Origin: Mesorhizobium escarrei
GTDB lineage: Bacteria > Pseudomonadota > Alphaproteobacteria > Rhizobiales > Rhizobiaceae
Reading direction: 5' to 3'
Assembly (NCBI RefSeq): GCF_935825525.1
Contig: NZ_CAKXZT010000035.1
Span: 96,945 to 160,944, forward strand
DNA length: 64,000 nucleotides
In this document: positions 16,615-23,744 of the stretch, piece by piece
Position numbering within the stretch: position 1 is the stretch's first letter
Layout of the letters: each line of letters starts with the position of its first letter
Notes under the pieces: generated by a model
Seen by the model: only the letters and a program-made list of their open reading frames with translations
The model's database searches: none
What the model was told of the DNA's origin: nothing
Made by a program: the position numbers and the translations under genes

Positions 16615-17429
16615 CGGCGGCGTTGCGCAGGGTGCCGGTCGCGCCTATGAGTTGCAGGCTGGAGAAGGGCTGGGAAGACATGGCATCTGACCTTGGCGTG
16701 GCTGAAGACGGTTCGTGGCGCCGCGTCGAGACCGAAGGGGCCGGCGGCAGCCGCATCCACGATTCCGTGGTCAACGTTCTCGGCAGTCGCATCCTTGGCG
16801 GCGTCTATCGGCAAGGCGAAATGCTGCCGCGCGAGGAAGAGCTCTGCGCCATGTTGGGTGTCAGCCGCACCTCGATACGCGAAGCGATCAAGGTGCTGTC
16901 GGCGAAGGGGCTGGTGGAGGCGCGCCGCCGGGTCGGCGTACGCGTTTTGTCGCGCGATGACTGGCGGCTGCTCGATCCCGTGGTGCTGAGCTGGCACCCG
17001 GATATCAAGAATGACAGCGAGCTGATTTCCGGCCTGATCGAGGCACGCCGCATCTTTGAACCGGCTGCGGCCGAACTTGCCGCCAGGCGCGCCACCGGCT
17101 CCGATCTCGCAGCGATCGAGGCTGCCTTCAACGCCATGCGCGATTCGATCCCGCACGACCTCGACGGGGTCTGCCGGGCGGACCTGGCTTTCCACCGCAG
17201 CTTGATCGCGGCAAGCCACAACGTCGTTTTAAAAGGATTGATCGGGATGCTGGAGGCGGCGCTGAGCGCGTCCTTCCTCGTCACCAACAGGCTGATGGAA
17301 GCGCAGTCGCGGGCGCTGGCGGCGCATCAAACCGTGCTCGAGGCGATCCGCATGCGCGACACGGCCGGAGCCAGGGCCGCGATGAACCGGCTGCTCGACA
17401 TCGCCGCCGACGACCTGCAGGTCGCCTAG
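16611..17429 (+). CDS. GntR-family transcriptional regulator, FadR subfamily
   Basis: About 272 residues from the ATG that overlaps the SDR stop (ATGA); a start at 16680 with GGGAAG upstream is a good alternative and would remove 23 residues. The winged helix lies around residues 48-110 (REEELCAMLGVSRTSIREAI is the recognition region). The C-terminal all-helical FCD domain contains the metal-site pattern LIEARRIFEPAAAELAARRA, DLAFHRSLIAAS and AHQTVLEAI. It ends the plus-strand operon and is the natural candidate to sense the sugar acid and control both divergent promoters. A terminator follows eight bases after the stop. Confidence 0.86.
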   Translation: MTAALRRVPVAPMSCRLEKGWEDMASDLGVAEDGSWRRVETEGAGGSRIHDSVVNVLGSRILGGVYRQGEMLPREEELCAMLGVSRTSIREAIKVLSAKGLVEARRRVGVRVLSRDDWRLLDPVVLSWHPDIKNDSELISGLIEARRIFEPAAAELAARRATGSDLAAIEAAFNAMRDSIPHDLDGVCRADLAFHRSLIAASHNVVLKGLIGMLEAALSASFLVTNRLMEAQSRALAAHQTVLEAIRMRDTAGARAAMNRLLDIAADDLQVA

Positions 17430-17436
17430 AAAATGC

Positions 17437-17461
17437 AAAGGCCGCCTCGAGGGCGGCCTTT
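17437..17461. terminator. Bidirectional terminator between the GntR gene and trigger factor
   Basis: Perfect 10-bp stem AAAGGCCGCC (17437-17446) with GGCGGCCTTT (17452-17461), five-base loop. T or A runs flank both sides. It sits between convergent stops at 17429 and 17483 and can serve both strands. Confidence 0.85.
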
Positions 17462-17482
17462 CACATCCAGCAGAATGTGGTG

Positions 17483-18955
17483 TTACTCGGCGTCCTTGGC
17501 AGTTTTCTTCTTCGGAGCGGCCTTCTTCTTGGGTTCTTCCGCATCCTCGGCCTTGTTGGCGTCGGCCTTCTTCGCTGCGGCTTTCTTCGCCGGCTTCGCC
17601 TTGGCCGTCTCGCTGTCCTCGTCGTCGGCCATCAGTTCTTCCTTGCTGACCTTGACGTCGGTGACCGAAATCTGGCTGAGCAGATGGTCGACCACCTTCT
17701 CCTCGAACAGCGGCGCGCGCAACGTGTTCAGCGCTTCGGGATTGCTGCGGTAGAATTCGAAGGCTTCCTGCTGCTGGTTGGCCGGGTAGCGGCGCACCTG
17801 CTCGAGCAAGCCACGCTGCAGTTCCTCGTCCGACACGGTGACGCCGGCCTTCTCGCCGATTTCGGCGAGAACCAGGCCGAGACGCACACGGCGCTCGGCA
17901 AGCCGCATATATTCGGCGCGCGCCTCTTCCTCCGTCGTCTCCTCGTCGGCGAAGGTGCGGCCGGCGGCTTCCAGATCGCGGTTGACCTGGTTCCAGATGT
18001 TGTTGAACTCGGCCTCGACGAGCTTCGACGGCGCCTCGAACGCGTACGCGGCATCGAGCTGGTCGAGCAGCTGGCGCTTGATTTTCTGGCGGGTCATCGA
18101 GCCGAACTGGTTCTCGATTTGGCCGCGCACCACTTCACGCAAACGCTCCAGCGACTCCAGGCCGAGATTCTTGGCCATTTCGTCGTTGATCTCCAACGCG
18201 CCGGGCTTAGAAACTTCCTTGACGGTGACGTCGAAGGTGGCTTCCTTCCCGGCAAGATGCGCCGCCTGGTAGTTTTCCGGGAATGTGACCGTGACCTGCG
18301 TCTCGTCACCGGCCTTGCTGCCGATGAGCTGATCCTCGAAGCCGGGAATGAATTCCTTGGAGCCGAGCACCAGCGGCTGGTCCGTGCCGGCGCCGCCGCT
18401 GAAGGCTTCACCGTCGATCTTGCCGACATAGTCGATCGTCACGCGGTCGCCTTCGGCGGCCTTGCCGGTCTTCGGTTCGTAGGTGCGAGCCGATTCGGCG
18501 ACACGGCGGACCTGCTCGTCGATTTCCGAATCCGGCACGTCGAACACCTGACGCGTCACCTTGATGTCGGAGAAATCCTTGATCTCGATCGGCGGAATGA
18601 TCTCGTAGTTCAGGCGGAACTCGAAGTCGGCGCCGCCGGCCAGGATCTTCTCGGCCTCCTTCTCGTCCTCGGTCATGATCACTTCGGGCTGCATGGCAGC
18701 CTTTTCGCCGCGGCCGGTAATGATCGAACGGGTCGAATCGTTGAGGATCTCGTTGACCACTTCGGCCATGAACGACTTGCCATAGACCTTTCGCAGGTGC
18801 TGCACCGGCACCTTGCCGGGGCGAAAGCCGTTGATGCGGACCTTGCTCCTGGCATCGGAAAGCCGTGCCATCAGCTTGGCTTCCATGTCACCGGCCGGCA
18901 CGGTGATCTTGATCTCGCGCTTGAGACCGGCGTTGAGCGTTTCGGTGACCTGCAT
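17483..18955 (-). CDS. tig: Trigger factor (ribosome-associated chaperone)
   Basis: A 490-residue chaperone that binds the ribosome at the tunnel exit. The N-terminal ribosome-binding domain contains the signature [18 protein letters not shown] (the GFRxGKxP motif). A FKBP-type prolyl isomerase domain follows at roughly 160-250 ([20 protein letters not shown]), then the helical substrate-binding arms. The C-terminus is a low-complexity Lys/Ala-rich tail ([20 protein letters not shown]), as in other rhizobial Tig proteins. The ATG at 18955 is chosen: GAAGG lies seven bases before it, and the protein starts [15 protein letters not shown] as in homologues. Confidence 0.95.
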   Translation of the reverse strand: MQVTETLNAGLKREIKITVPAGDMEAKLMARLSDARSKVRINGFRPGKVPVQHLRKVYGKSFMAEVVNEILNDSTRSIITGRGEKAAMQPEVIMTEDEKEAEKILAGGADFEFRLNYEIIPPIEIKDFSDIKVTRQVFDVPDSEIDEQVRRVAESARTYEPKTGKAAEGDRVTIDYVGKIDGEAFSGGAGTDQPLVLGSKEFIPGFEDQLIGSKAGDETQVTVTFPENYQAAHLAGKEATFDVTVKEVSKPGALEINDEMAKNLGLESLERLREVVRGQIENQFGSMTRQKIKRQLLDQLDAAYAFEAPSKLVEAEFNNIWNQVNRDLEAAGRTFADEETTEEEARAEYMRLAERRVRLGLVLAEIGEKAGVTVSDEELQRGLLEQVRRYPANQQQEAFEFYRSNPEALNTLRAPLFEEKVVDHLLSQISVTDVKVSKEELMADDEDSETAKAKPAKKAAAKKADANKAEDAEEPKKKAAPKKKTAKDAE

Positions 18956-19398
18956 CATAGAACCTTCGTTTCCACCAATGAGGCAGCCAAACGGCTCTTG
19001 CCGTTTACAGCCTGCCGGTATGATCTTGCCGGGAATGGCTTTTGGTGCGGGACTTGGCGATCTGTCCACTCACGCGGTTCAAATCGTCCAAAAACACGCT
19101 CCAAAATGTGAATAAGTCTTTGTTTTTTCCGACTTCTTGTCACATTCTGCAGAAGTGGATCGTCGCATCCCGTCACATTCGACACGCCTTTTGTCACAGG
19201 CGCGGCCGATTTTCAACCATCTTCGCGTCTACAGCGCCGCGCGTCCTCTTAGACGCGCAAAGGATGCTGTAGCACCTTGATTTTGGCGCTTGATCCCGAG
19301 ATACGATTTTTCGTTTTTCGGGATCGTGCGCCGGCGAACGGCCGCTATTTTGACCGCGACATTGACAGAATGATGGCTGCCTGGGATTGCCGGGCAAC
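18956..19398. other. Intergenic region upstream of tig
   Basis: No coding frame with a ribosome site is seen on either strand. It must hold the tig promoter. An imperfect hairpin (TCCCGA ... TCGGGA type, around 19290-19323) is visible but has no clear role. Confidence 0.5.
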
Positions 19399-19441
19399 GC
19401 GGATGTGGCGGAATTGGTGGACGCGCTGGATTTAGGTTCCA
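19399..19441 (+). pseudogene. 5' fragment of a tRNA-Leu(UAG) gene
   Basis: Forty-three bases match the 5' half of a leucine tRNA: acceptor strand GCGGATG, D-arm GCGGAATTGGTGGACGC, anticodon stem CTGGA and loop TTTAGGT with anticodon UAG. Similarity stops four bases into the 3' anticodon strand. No matching CATCCGC acceptor strand or T-arm follows. The intact tRNA-Leu with the same anticodon is 1.4 kb downstream. It is therefore a truncated gene, possibly an attachment-site remnant. Confidence 0.7.
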
Positions 19442-19539
19442 CTGCGTCTTGGCTCCGCTGGTGTAGCTACCCCGAAGTAGTCAGCCGCTCAGCGCAGCGG
19501 TCCTGACGCAGAGAAGCCCGCCACTTACGAGTGGCGGGC
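19442..19539. other. Structured segment joined to the tRNA-Leu fragment
   Basis: Directly after the tRNA break, CTGCGTC (19442-19448) pairs with GACGCAG (19505-19511), and inside it CCGCTG (19455-19460) pairs with CAGCGG (19495-19500). A second perfect hairpin follows: GCCCGCCAC (19516-19524) with GTGGCGGGC (19531-19539) and a six-base loop. The second hairpin could terminate the glycine-rich gene transcribed from the right. The first two stems are nested like a folded RNA. No known RNA family is recognised. Confidence 0.45.
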
Positions 19540-19611
19540 CGGCCGCGAGGCCAGGAGAGTGCTGTCAAAGCCCCACGGCCGTGCGACACTCCCGTTTGCG
19601 CAACAGTCTTC

Positions 19612-20460
19612 TCAGCGGCGTGCAATCAGCAAGCAAAGCTCACGTAGGTCGCGATCGTATGTGCTGCCGCTCCCGAGCACGTCGACGCAGCGCTTCTTCA
19701 TCCGTATCAACTGGCTGCTGGACATCTGCGCGACCCCGCTCATGGCGAGAGTGCCGGGCGTTCCAGGGGTCCCGGGTGTGCCAGCAAGGGTCCCGCCGCC
19801 GACGCCTACACCAGCGCCCACGCCGACACCGCTCGTCCCACCAACATTGGCACCCACACCCGTCGCAATGCCGCCGGTGCCACCCTGATTTGCGCCTGCG
19901 CCAGCAGTGATACCACCGGTGCCGCCGGCATTGGCGCCCAGGCCGGCCGTGACGCCACGAGTGCCGCCGAGATTGGCGCCCAGGCCAGCCGTGACGCCAC
20001 GGGTGCCGCCGACATTGGCACCCAGGCCAGCCGTGACGCCACGAGTGCCGCCGACATTGACGCCGGCACCAGTGCTAACGCCCCTGCTGCCGCCAATCGA
20101 TGCACCGGCGCCGGCATTCACCCCTCTTCGGCCGCCGATCGAGGCGCCGACTCCCGCGATAATGCGTTTCTTGCTGCCGATCGATTTGCCGGCTCCAGTA
20201 TTTACCCCGCTGCTACCGCCGATCGAGGCGCCGACTCCCGCGTTGACGCCGCCACTGCCGCCGATCGAGGCGCCGAGACCGGCGTTTACACCGCCTCGGC
20301 CGCCAACCGACGCGCCGAGACCGGCGTTTACACCGCCTCGGCCGCCAACCGATGCGCCGGCGCCGACGCTAATGCCGCCTGCGCTGGAGGGAAGAGAAAG
20401 AGATAAAACAAGTGCACCACAGGCCAAAGCTGCGGCGAAACTCTTGACGACGTTTGCCAT
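19612..20460 (-). CDS. Secreted glycine-rich protein with thirteen 14-residue repeats
   Basis: A 282-residue protein. Residues 1-27 are a signal peptide (FAAALACGALVLSLSLPSSA). Residues 35-216 are thirteen consecutive 14-residue repeats of the form GAxxGGxxGVxAGx; one copy near residues 91-104 (GKSIGSKKRIIAGV) is divergent. A GTPGTPGTPGT linker follows, then a non-repetitive C-terminus with SSSQLIRMKKRCVDVLGSG and a second cysteine. ATG 20460 has GGAGAG upstream. Function is unknown; the repeat could form a beta-roll or a disordered glycine-rich surface segment. It lies between a truncated and an intact tRNA-Leu gene. Confidence 0.8.
   Translation of the reverse strand: MANVVKSFAAALACGALVLSLSLPSSAGGISVGAGASVGGRGGVNAGLGASVGGRGGVNAGLGASIGGSGGVNAGVGASIGGSSGVNTGAGKSIGSKKRIIAGVGASIGGRRGVNAGAGASIGGSRGVSTGAGVNVGGTRGVTAGLGANVGGTRGVTAGLGANLGGTRGVTAGLGANAGGTGGITAGAGANQGGTGGIATGVGANVGGTSGVGVGAGVGVGGGTLAGTPGTPGTPGTLAMSGVAQMSSSQLIRMKKRCVDVLGSGSTYDRDLRELCLLIARR
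19813..20358 (-). repeat. Tandem array of 42-bp units in the glycine-rich gene
   Basis: Thirteen units of 42 bp encode the 14-residue repeats. Neighbouring units share long identical stretches, for example the pairs at the two ends of the array, while central units have diverged. This suggests growth by slippage or unequal crossover, with copy number likely to vary among strains. Confidence 0.85.
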
Positions 20461-20604
20461 GACACTCTCCTTTGATAAGTACCCCACAGCAGCAGTTTCA
20501 AAGCTGCTACTTTAGAAATAACGAACTCAGAGAGTGTTTGAATCGCTAACACGAAACAATGTTTGCAGTCGTGACTTACGGTTAGAAAAATATTCCGAAT
20601 CAAT

Positions 20605-20754
20605 TTGAATGAATTTGAATTCATCCTTGGGCAGGAAGACCCGGCCGCCGACGAGTTCGTTCGCGCCGCCGTCGCCTACTTTGGACAGAAAGTCCGCGCC
20701 GTGGCCGCCGGACGCAAACGCGAGGCCCAAAAACCTCGCAAATCTAAGTGTTGA
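20605..20754 (+). pseudogene. Coding-like remnant upstream of tRNA-Leu
   Basis: The frame open from 20575 to TGA 20752-20754 has strong codon bias (G or C at most third positions from about 20625) and reads FILGQEDPAADEFVRAAVAY, ending in a Lys/Arg-rich tail (RKREAQKPRKSKC). No ATG or ribosome site is present; TTG 20605 would be the only possible start. It looks like the 3' end of a lost gene. The family is not recognised. Confidence 0.35.
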
Positions 20755-20803
20755 ACTTGTGACATGGGTTGTGACATAGACATGTCACGGTGACACGAAG
20801 CCA

Positions 20804-20886
20804 GCGGGTATGGCGGAATTGGTAGACGCACCAGATTTAGGTTCTGGCGTGAGAACGTGGGGGTTCGAGTCCCTCTACCCGCACCA
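20804..20886 (+). tRNA. tRNA-Leu (anticodon UAG)
   Basis: Acceptor GCGGGTA (20804-20810) pairs with TACCCGC (20876-20882), discriminator A, and an encoded CCA at 20884-20886. D-arm GCGGAATTGGTAGACGC, anticodon loop TTTAGGT, a long variable arm (CGTGAGAACG) and T-loop TTCGAGT are all present, as expected for a class II leucine tRNA. Confidence 0.97.
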
Positions 20887-21100
20887 CTACTCCCCTCGAA
20901 CAGTGGATTAAGGTTCCGGTACCGGAAGGCTGGAGGTCAAGTCCGCCTGCGAGGCGATCATCGCCAGCATCGCCATCGCGGCATTGAGGCAGCGGCCGGC
21001 GCGTGCTTCCTTCGTCGATACATCTTCTCGTGTAGTCACCGTCATGTTTGATGCTGTCCGAGCCGACCACGCTTTCCCAATACTAATCCGGGGGCCAATA

Positions 21101-21679
21101 CTAATAGAGCGGTTCCTCGAACAGCGTCTTGTCGCCGTCCATCAGCGCCTTGATCTGCCCGGCGCCATCGGCTGCGATTGCGACGCGGACGCCGAACGGC
21201 CGCACCCGCATGTCATTCTGGATCGCCATCCCCTCGCCTTCCGGCAGATAGAAGCGCTCGATGCCATAATCCGGCGCGATCGTCGTGGCTGCGCTGAGAT
21301 CCCACCCTTCTGACACATGCCCGACGATATCGACTTCGTCGGATGCTGCCGGGGCCGGCGCTTGCCCGAACCAGGCCGTGGTTGCGCTCCAATAGCCGTC
21401 GGCGCCCTGCTTCAGCCTGACCACGATCGGCGTATCGTCGCTCGTCAGCTTGCCGGCCGGAATGTTGGCGATCAGCTTCACCGGCAGGCGCGAAATATCA
21501 TAGCTGAGCATAATGTAGTTGCCGCGCAGGAGATCGCGCGGATCGCTCGGTTCGACCCTCAGCAGCACTTGCTTGCCGTCGCGCAGGATCGCCGCCCGGC
21601 CGGCGATGATCCAGCTCAGGAAGCCGATCTGGACGAGCGCCAGCACCAGCGCCGAAATGATCAGTTTTTTGCCGGTCAT
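21101..21679 (-). CDS. GDYXXLXY-domain membrane-anchored protein
   Basis: About 192 residues. One N-terminal hydrophobic helix (LIISALVLALVQIGFLSWII) is followed by a soluble domain containing VEPSDPRDLLRGNYIMLSYD, the block that names the GDYXXLXY family (here GNYIMLSY). The rest is beta-rich and includes GIERFYLPEGEG. It overlaps the stop of the DUF2157 gene; two ATGs compete (21682 and 21679), the latter having better spacing to GGAG. The two families are usual partners in one operon. Function is unknown. Confidence 0.8.
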   Translation of the reverse strand: MTGKKLIISALVLALVQIGFLSWIIAGRAAILRDGKQVLLRVEPSDPRDLLRGNYIMLSYDISRLPVKLIANIPAGKLTSDDTPIVVRLKQGADGYWSATTAWFGQAPAPAASDEVDIVGHVSEGWDLSAATTIAPDYGIERFYLPEGEGMAIQNDMRVRPFGVRVAIAADGAGQIKALMDGDKTLFEEPLY

Positions 21680-22798
21680 CATGCCGCCGCTCCTTCCGCA
21701 TCGGGGGCCCTCATGCGCTTCTCCACGCGGAGGATGACAAGGGCAAGCAGGCCAAGAAGCACAGCGGCTGCATGGAAGAACCCTGCCGTGTCGAGCATCG
21801 ACTGCAACATCACCATATAGATGATGGCGAGTTCGAAGGCGAAGCCGGCATAGGCAACCCAGCGCAAGCCCCTGCTCTCGCGGCCGCCCAGCACGATTGC
21901 CGCGACAATGCCGGCAAGCGCAACAGCCGAGGCAATGCCAAAGCCGCTGTTGCTGCCGCTTGAATCGGCCAACTCGAACTGGATCATCGCCAGGCCGGTG
22001 AGAAATCCGATCAGCGCGTGCAAGGGCAGCCGGCCGCCAAGCTGCAATATCCGGTCGACGGGCCCGGCAGCGAAGATCGCAGCCGCGAAAAGCAGAGCCG
22101 ACACGATAATGAGCGGGACGGCGACCCGCAGCGTTTCGTATTCCGTAAACAACAGCACGAGATAGAAGATGACCGACAGGATGATCAGATGCCGCGCCGC
22201 CTGGCTGCGGGTCCAGAACGAAATGGCGAACAACACCATCGCCATGACGACGAAGAGGTGCGGAAATTCCGTGCGCCTGAAATAGTCGAACCCTCTCAGG
22301 AACAGCCATGCGTCGGCAATGCCGACAGACGCGACGGTCAGCGGGTTCGAGCGCAGCGCAACTGCCGCCAAGGCGGTGCCCGCGCCCCAGGTGATCAAGG
22401 CCGACGCTTCGTCACCGGACAAATGATACATCTGGCCGATCAGCGCGATCGATCCGCCGAATGCCGCTGAGGCGACGATCCAGAATGCCTCGCCGATTGC
22501 AGCATGGTCGCGTGTCTTCAGCACGGCGCCGCCGACATAGCCGGCGAAGATGATAGCGAAGAGCGCCGCCACTCGCGCCAGCCGCGGGATGGCTTCCCAG
22601 TTGGCAGCGACGAAGATCAGGACGGCCGCACCGAGAAGCAGCGCCGCCATCATCGCCAGGATCGAGCCGAAGCCCAGTGATTTGCGCTCATTGGCCTCGT
22701 ACGTCGCGCCTCAGCGCGTCGGCCGTCGGGGCATCGATCAGTCCGGCCTGCAGCCACCGTGCGATATCGGCCCTGACCCGCGACGAATAGCTCGCCAT
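21679..22798 (-). pseudogene. DUF2157 membrane protein gene with an N-terminal frameshift
   Basis: ATG 22798, behind GGGGAAG, opens MASYSSRVRADIARWLQAGL and reaches IDAPTADALRRDV before a stop at 22688-22690. One base out of frame, near 22700, the sequence continues ANERKSLGFGSILAMMAALL and then the long polytopic DUF2157 domain to 21679 (VLIFVAANWEAIPR is diagnostic). Removing one base near 22699-22703 would restore a protein of about 370 residues. From ATG 22653 a 324-residue protein lacking the cytoplasmic N-terminus could still be made. Real mutation and sequencing error cannot be separated here. Confidence 0.75.
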
Positions 22799-22916
22799 GC
22801 CTTTCTTCCCCAGCTTGGTCGTTTCTTCAGCCGACCCGACCAAACCGTTGACGCTATGGCATTTTCCGATTCGGGCCTATCTATGGCGAAGACGCGAATT
22901 GCCGGTGATGGTGCAT

Positions 22917-22958
22917 TGCACAATTTGCATTGCTGCCATGCACCAATAGCGCTTTTAA
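22917..22958 (+). promoter_or_regulatory. LysR-type box and sigma70-like promoter upstream of the DUF1127 genes
   Basis: TGCACAATTTGCA (22917-22929) is a T-N11-A inverted repeat, the classical LysR-regulator box. It directly abuts TTGCTG (22930-22935), which is 17 bases from TTTTAA (22953-22958), a plausible -35/-10 pair. The first DUF1127 start is at 23036. In Brucella and relatives, the LysR regulator VtlR/LsrB activates DUF1127 genes, so this box is a candidate site; that assignment is inference. Confidence 0.5.
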
Positions 22959-23035
22959 ATCGATATGACCCGACCTATCTTCAGGGCGTACACAAAGACG
23001 GAATGATCCGAAAGAAAGACGAAACGAGAAATACC

Positions 23036-23176
23036 ATGAACCTCATCCGCAACTACCGCAACTGGCGCCGCTACCGGGACACCGTTTCCGAGCTGAGCCG
23101 CCTGAGCAACCGCGAACTGACCGACCTCGGCATCAGCCGCAGCGACATCCACTACGTCGCCCGCAAGACGGTCTAA
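23036..23176 (+). CDS. DUF1127 microprotein (first copy)
   Basis: A 46-residue basic protein starting MNLIRNYRNWRRYRDTVSEL and continuing with the family core LSRLSNRELTDLGISRSDI. DUF1127 proteins are short Arg-rich helices; some alphaproteobacterial members bind RNA or influence phosphate/carbon metabolism and RNA turnover (CcaF1 in Rhodobacter). ATG 23036 is in the right place for the family even though the frame stays open upstream. A second copy follows 54 bases downstream, then two small RNAs. Confidence 0.88.
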   Translation: MNLIRNYRNWRRYRDTVSELSRLSNRELTDLGISRSDIHYVARKTV

Positions 23177-23181
23177 TCCTC

Positions 23182-23203
23182 TTCGGACCGCAAATGGTCC
23201 GAA
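23182..23203 (+). promoter_or_regulatory. Hairpin between the two DUF1127 genes
   Basis: Perfect 8-bp stem TTCGGACC (23182-23189) with GGTCCGAA (23196-23203), six-base loop. There is no T run, so it is more likely a processing or stability element than a full terminator. Confidence 0.55.
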
Positions 23204-23230
23204 CCAGTTTGACTTGAAAAGAGAACGACA

Positions 23231-23371
23231 ATGAACCTGATCCGCAACTATCGTAACTGGCGCGTTTATCGCTCGACGGTTACCGAGCTGGGTCGCCTTT
23301 CGAACCGCCAGCTGCATGATCTCGGCATCGTCCGCGAAGAGATCAAGAGCATCGCCCGCAAGGCGATCTAG
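23231..23371 (+). CDS. DUF1127 microprotein (second copy)
   Basis: A 46-residue paralogue of the preceding gene, starting MNLIRNYRNWRVYRSTVTEL and continuing LGRLSNRQLHDLGIVREEI; about 60 percent of positions are identical. Ribosome site AGAGAACGACA precedes the ATG. The stop at 23369-23371 is only 12 bases before the first hairpin of the small RNA array, the arrangement known for DUF1127 genes with CcsR/cuckoo RNAs in other Alphaproteobacteria, where the RNAs are processed from the shared transcript. Confidence 0.88.
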   Translation: MNLIRNYRNWRVYRSTVTELGRLSNRQLHDLGIVREEIKSIARKAI

Positions 23372-23379
23372 TAGAAATT

Positions 23380-23494
23380 TCGCCAGGGTCGACCTCCTCC
23401 CCGACCCTGACGGATACGGTCAGCCTTCACCTCCTCCCGAGGGTTGACCACAAAAACGGCGCCCGCCGCACCTCCTCCCGCGGCGGGCGCTGTT
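23380..23494 (+). ncRNA. Cuckoo-type (CcsR-like) small RNA, copy 1
   Basis: Three hairpins each display the loop ACCTCCTCCC, an anti-Shine-Dalgarno sequence. Hairpin A: CAGGGTCG (23384-23391) with CGACCCTG (23402-23409). Hairpin B: 23418-23428 with 23439-23449, 11 pairs including two G-U. Hairpin C: GCGCCCGCCGC (23459-23469) with its complement at 23480-23490, GC-rich and terminator-like. Two CCUCCUCCC hairpins plus a terminator is the definition of cuckoo RNAs; here the third loop carries the motif too. The 5' and 3' ends are estimates. Confidence 0.8.
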
Positions 23495-23571
23495 CCGCCA
23501 GGGCGAAAAAATCGTTTCGGGCGAAGCAAATTTCGTCCAAAAGGGTTTCGCCCCCTTTCACCAGGCGAAAG

Positions 23572-23698
23572 GAATTTCGTCAAAGCCGACCTCCTCCCCG
23601 GCGATGACGAATACGGTCGATCTTCACCTCCTCCCGAGGATCGACCAGCAAAACGACACCCGCCGGACCTCCTCCCCCGGCGGGTGTTGTTGTTTTCC
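23572..23698 (+). ncRNA. Cuckoo-type (CcsR-like) small RNA, copy 2
   Basis: Same plan as copy 1 with sequence divergence. Hairpin A: GCCG (23585-23588) with CGGC (23599-23602), extended by CGTCA/TGACG across an internal loop. Hairpin B: GGTCGATCTTC (23615-23625) with 23636-23646. Hairpin C: ACACCCGCCGG (23656-23666) with CCGGCGGGTGT (23677-23687), followed by TGTTGTTTT, a proper terminator. All three loops are ACCTCCTCCC. The spacer between the copies (23495-23571) holds a TTTCGCC/GGCGAAA hairpin. Expected role: stress-induced RNA that titrates or blocks ribosome sites or binding proteins. Confidence 0.82.
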
Positions 23699-23744
23699 AG
23701 GGTCGACGCACTCTGAGAATGTTCTGGCGGGGAAGTCCTTGTCG

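Noticed and set aside
19399..19441. Functional tRNA-Leu
   Set aside because: The T-arm and 3' acceptor strand are missing.
19399..19539. Group I intron inside tRNA-Leu
   Set aside because: No 3' exon with the matching acceptor strand is found downstream, and conserved intron core pairings could not be identified.
19813..20358. 42-bp periodic repeats considered as a CRISPR array
   Set aside because: Repeats are contiguous without unique spacers, in frame, and encode a 14-residue protein repeat behind a signal peptide.
20984..21313. 109-residue plus-strand frame after tRNA-Leu
   Set aside because: It overlaps the GDYXXLXY gene antisense and has no ribosome site or family pattern.
23384..23676. 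Recurring ACCTCCTCCC considered as CRISPR or as ribosome-binding sites
   Set aside because: Spacing is uneven and each copy is a hairpin loop; the motif is complementary to ribosome-binding sites, not one itself.
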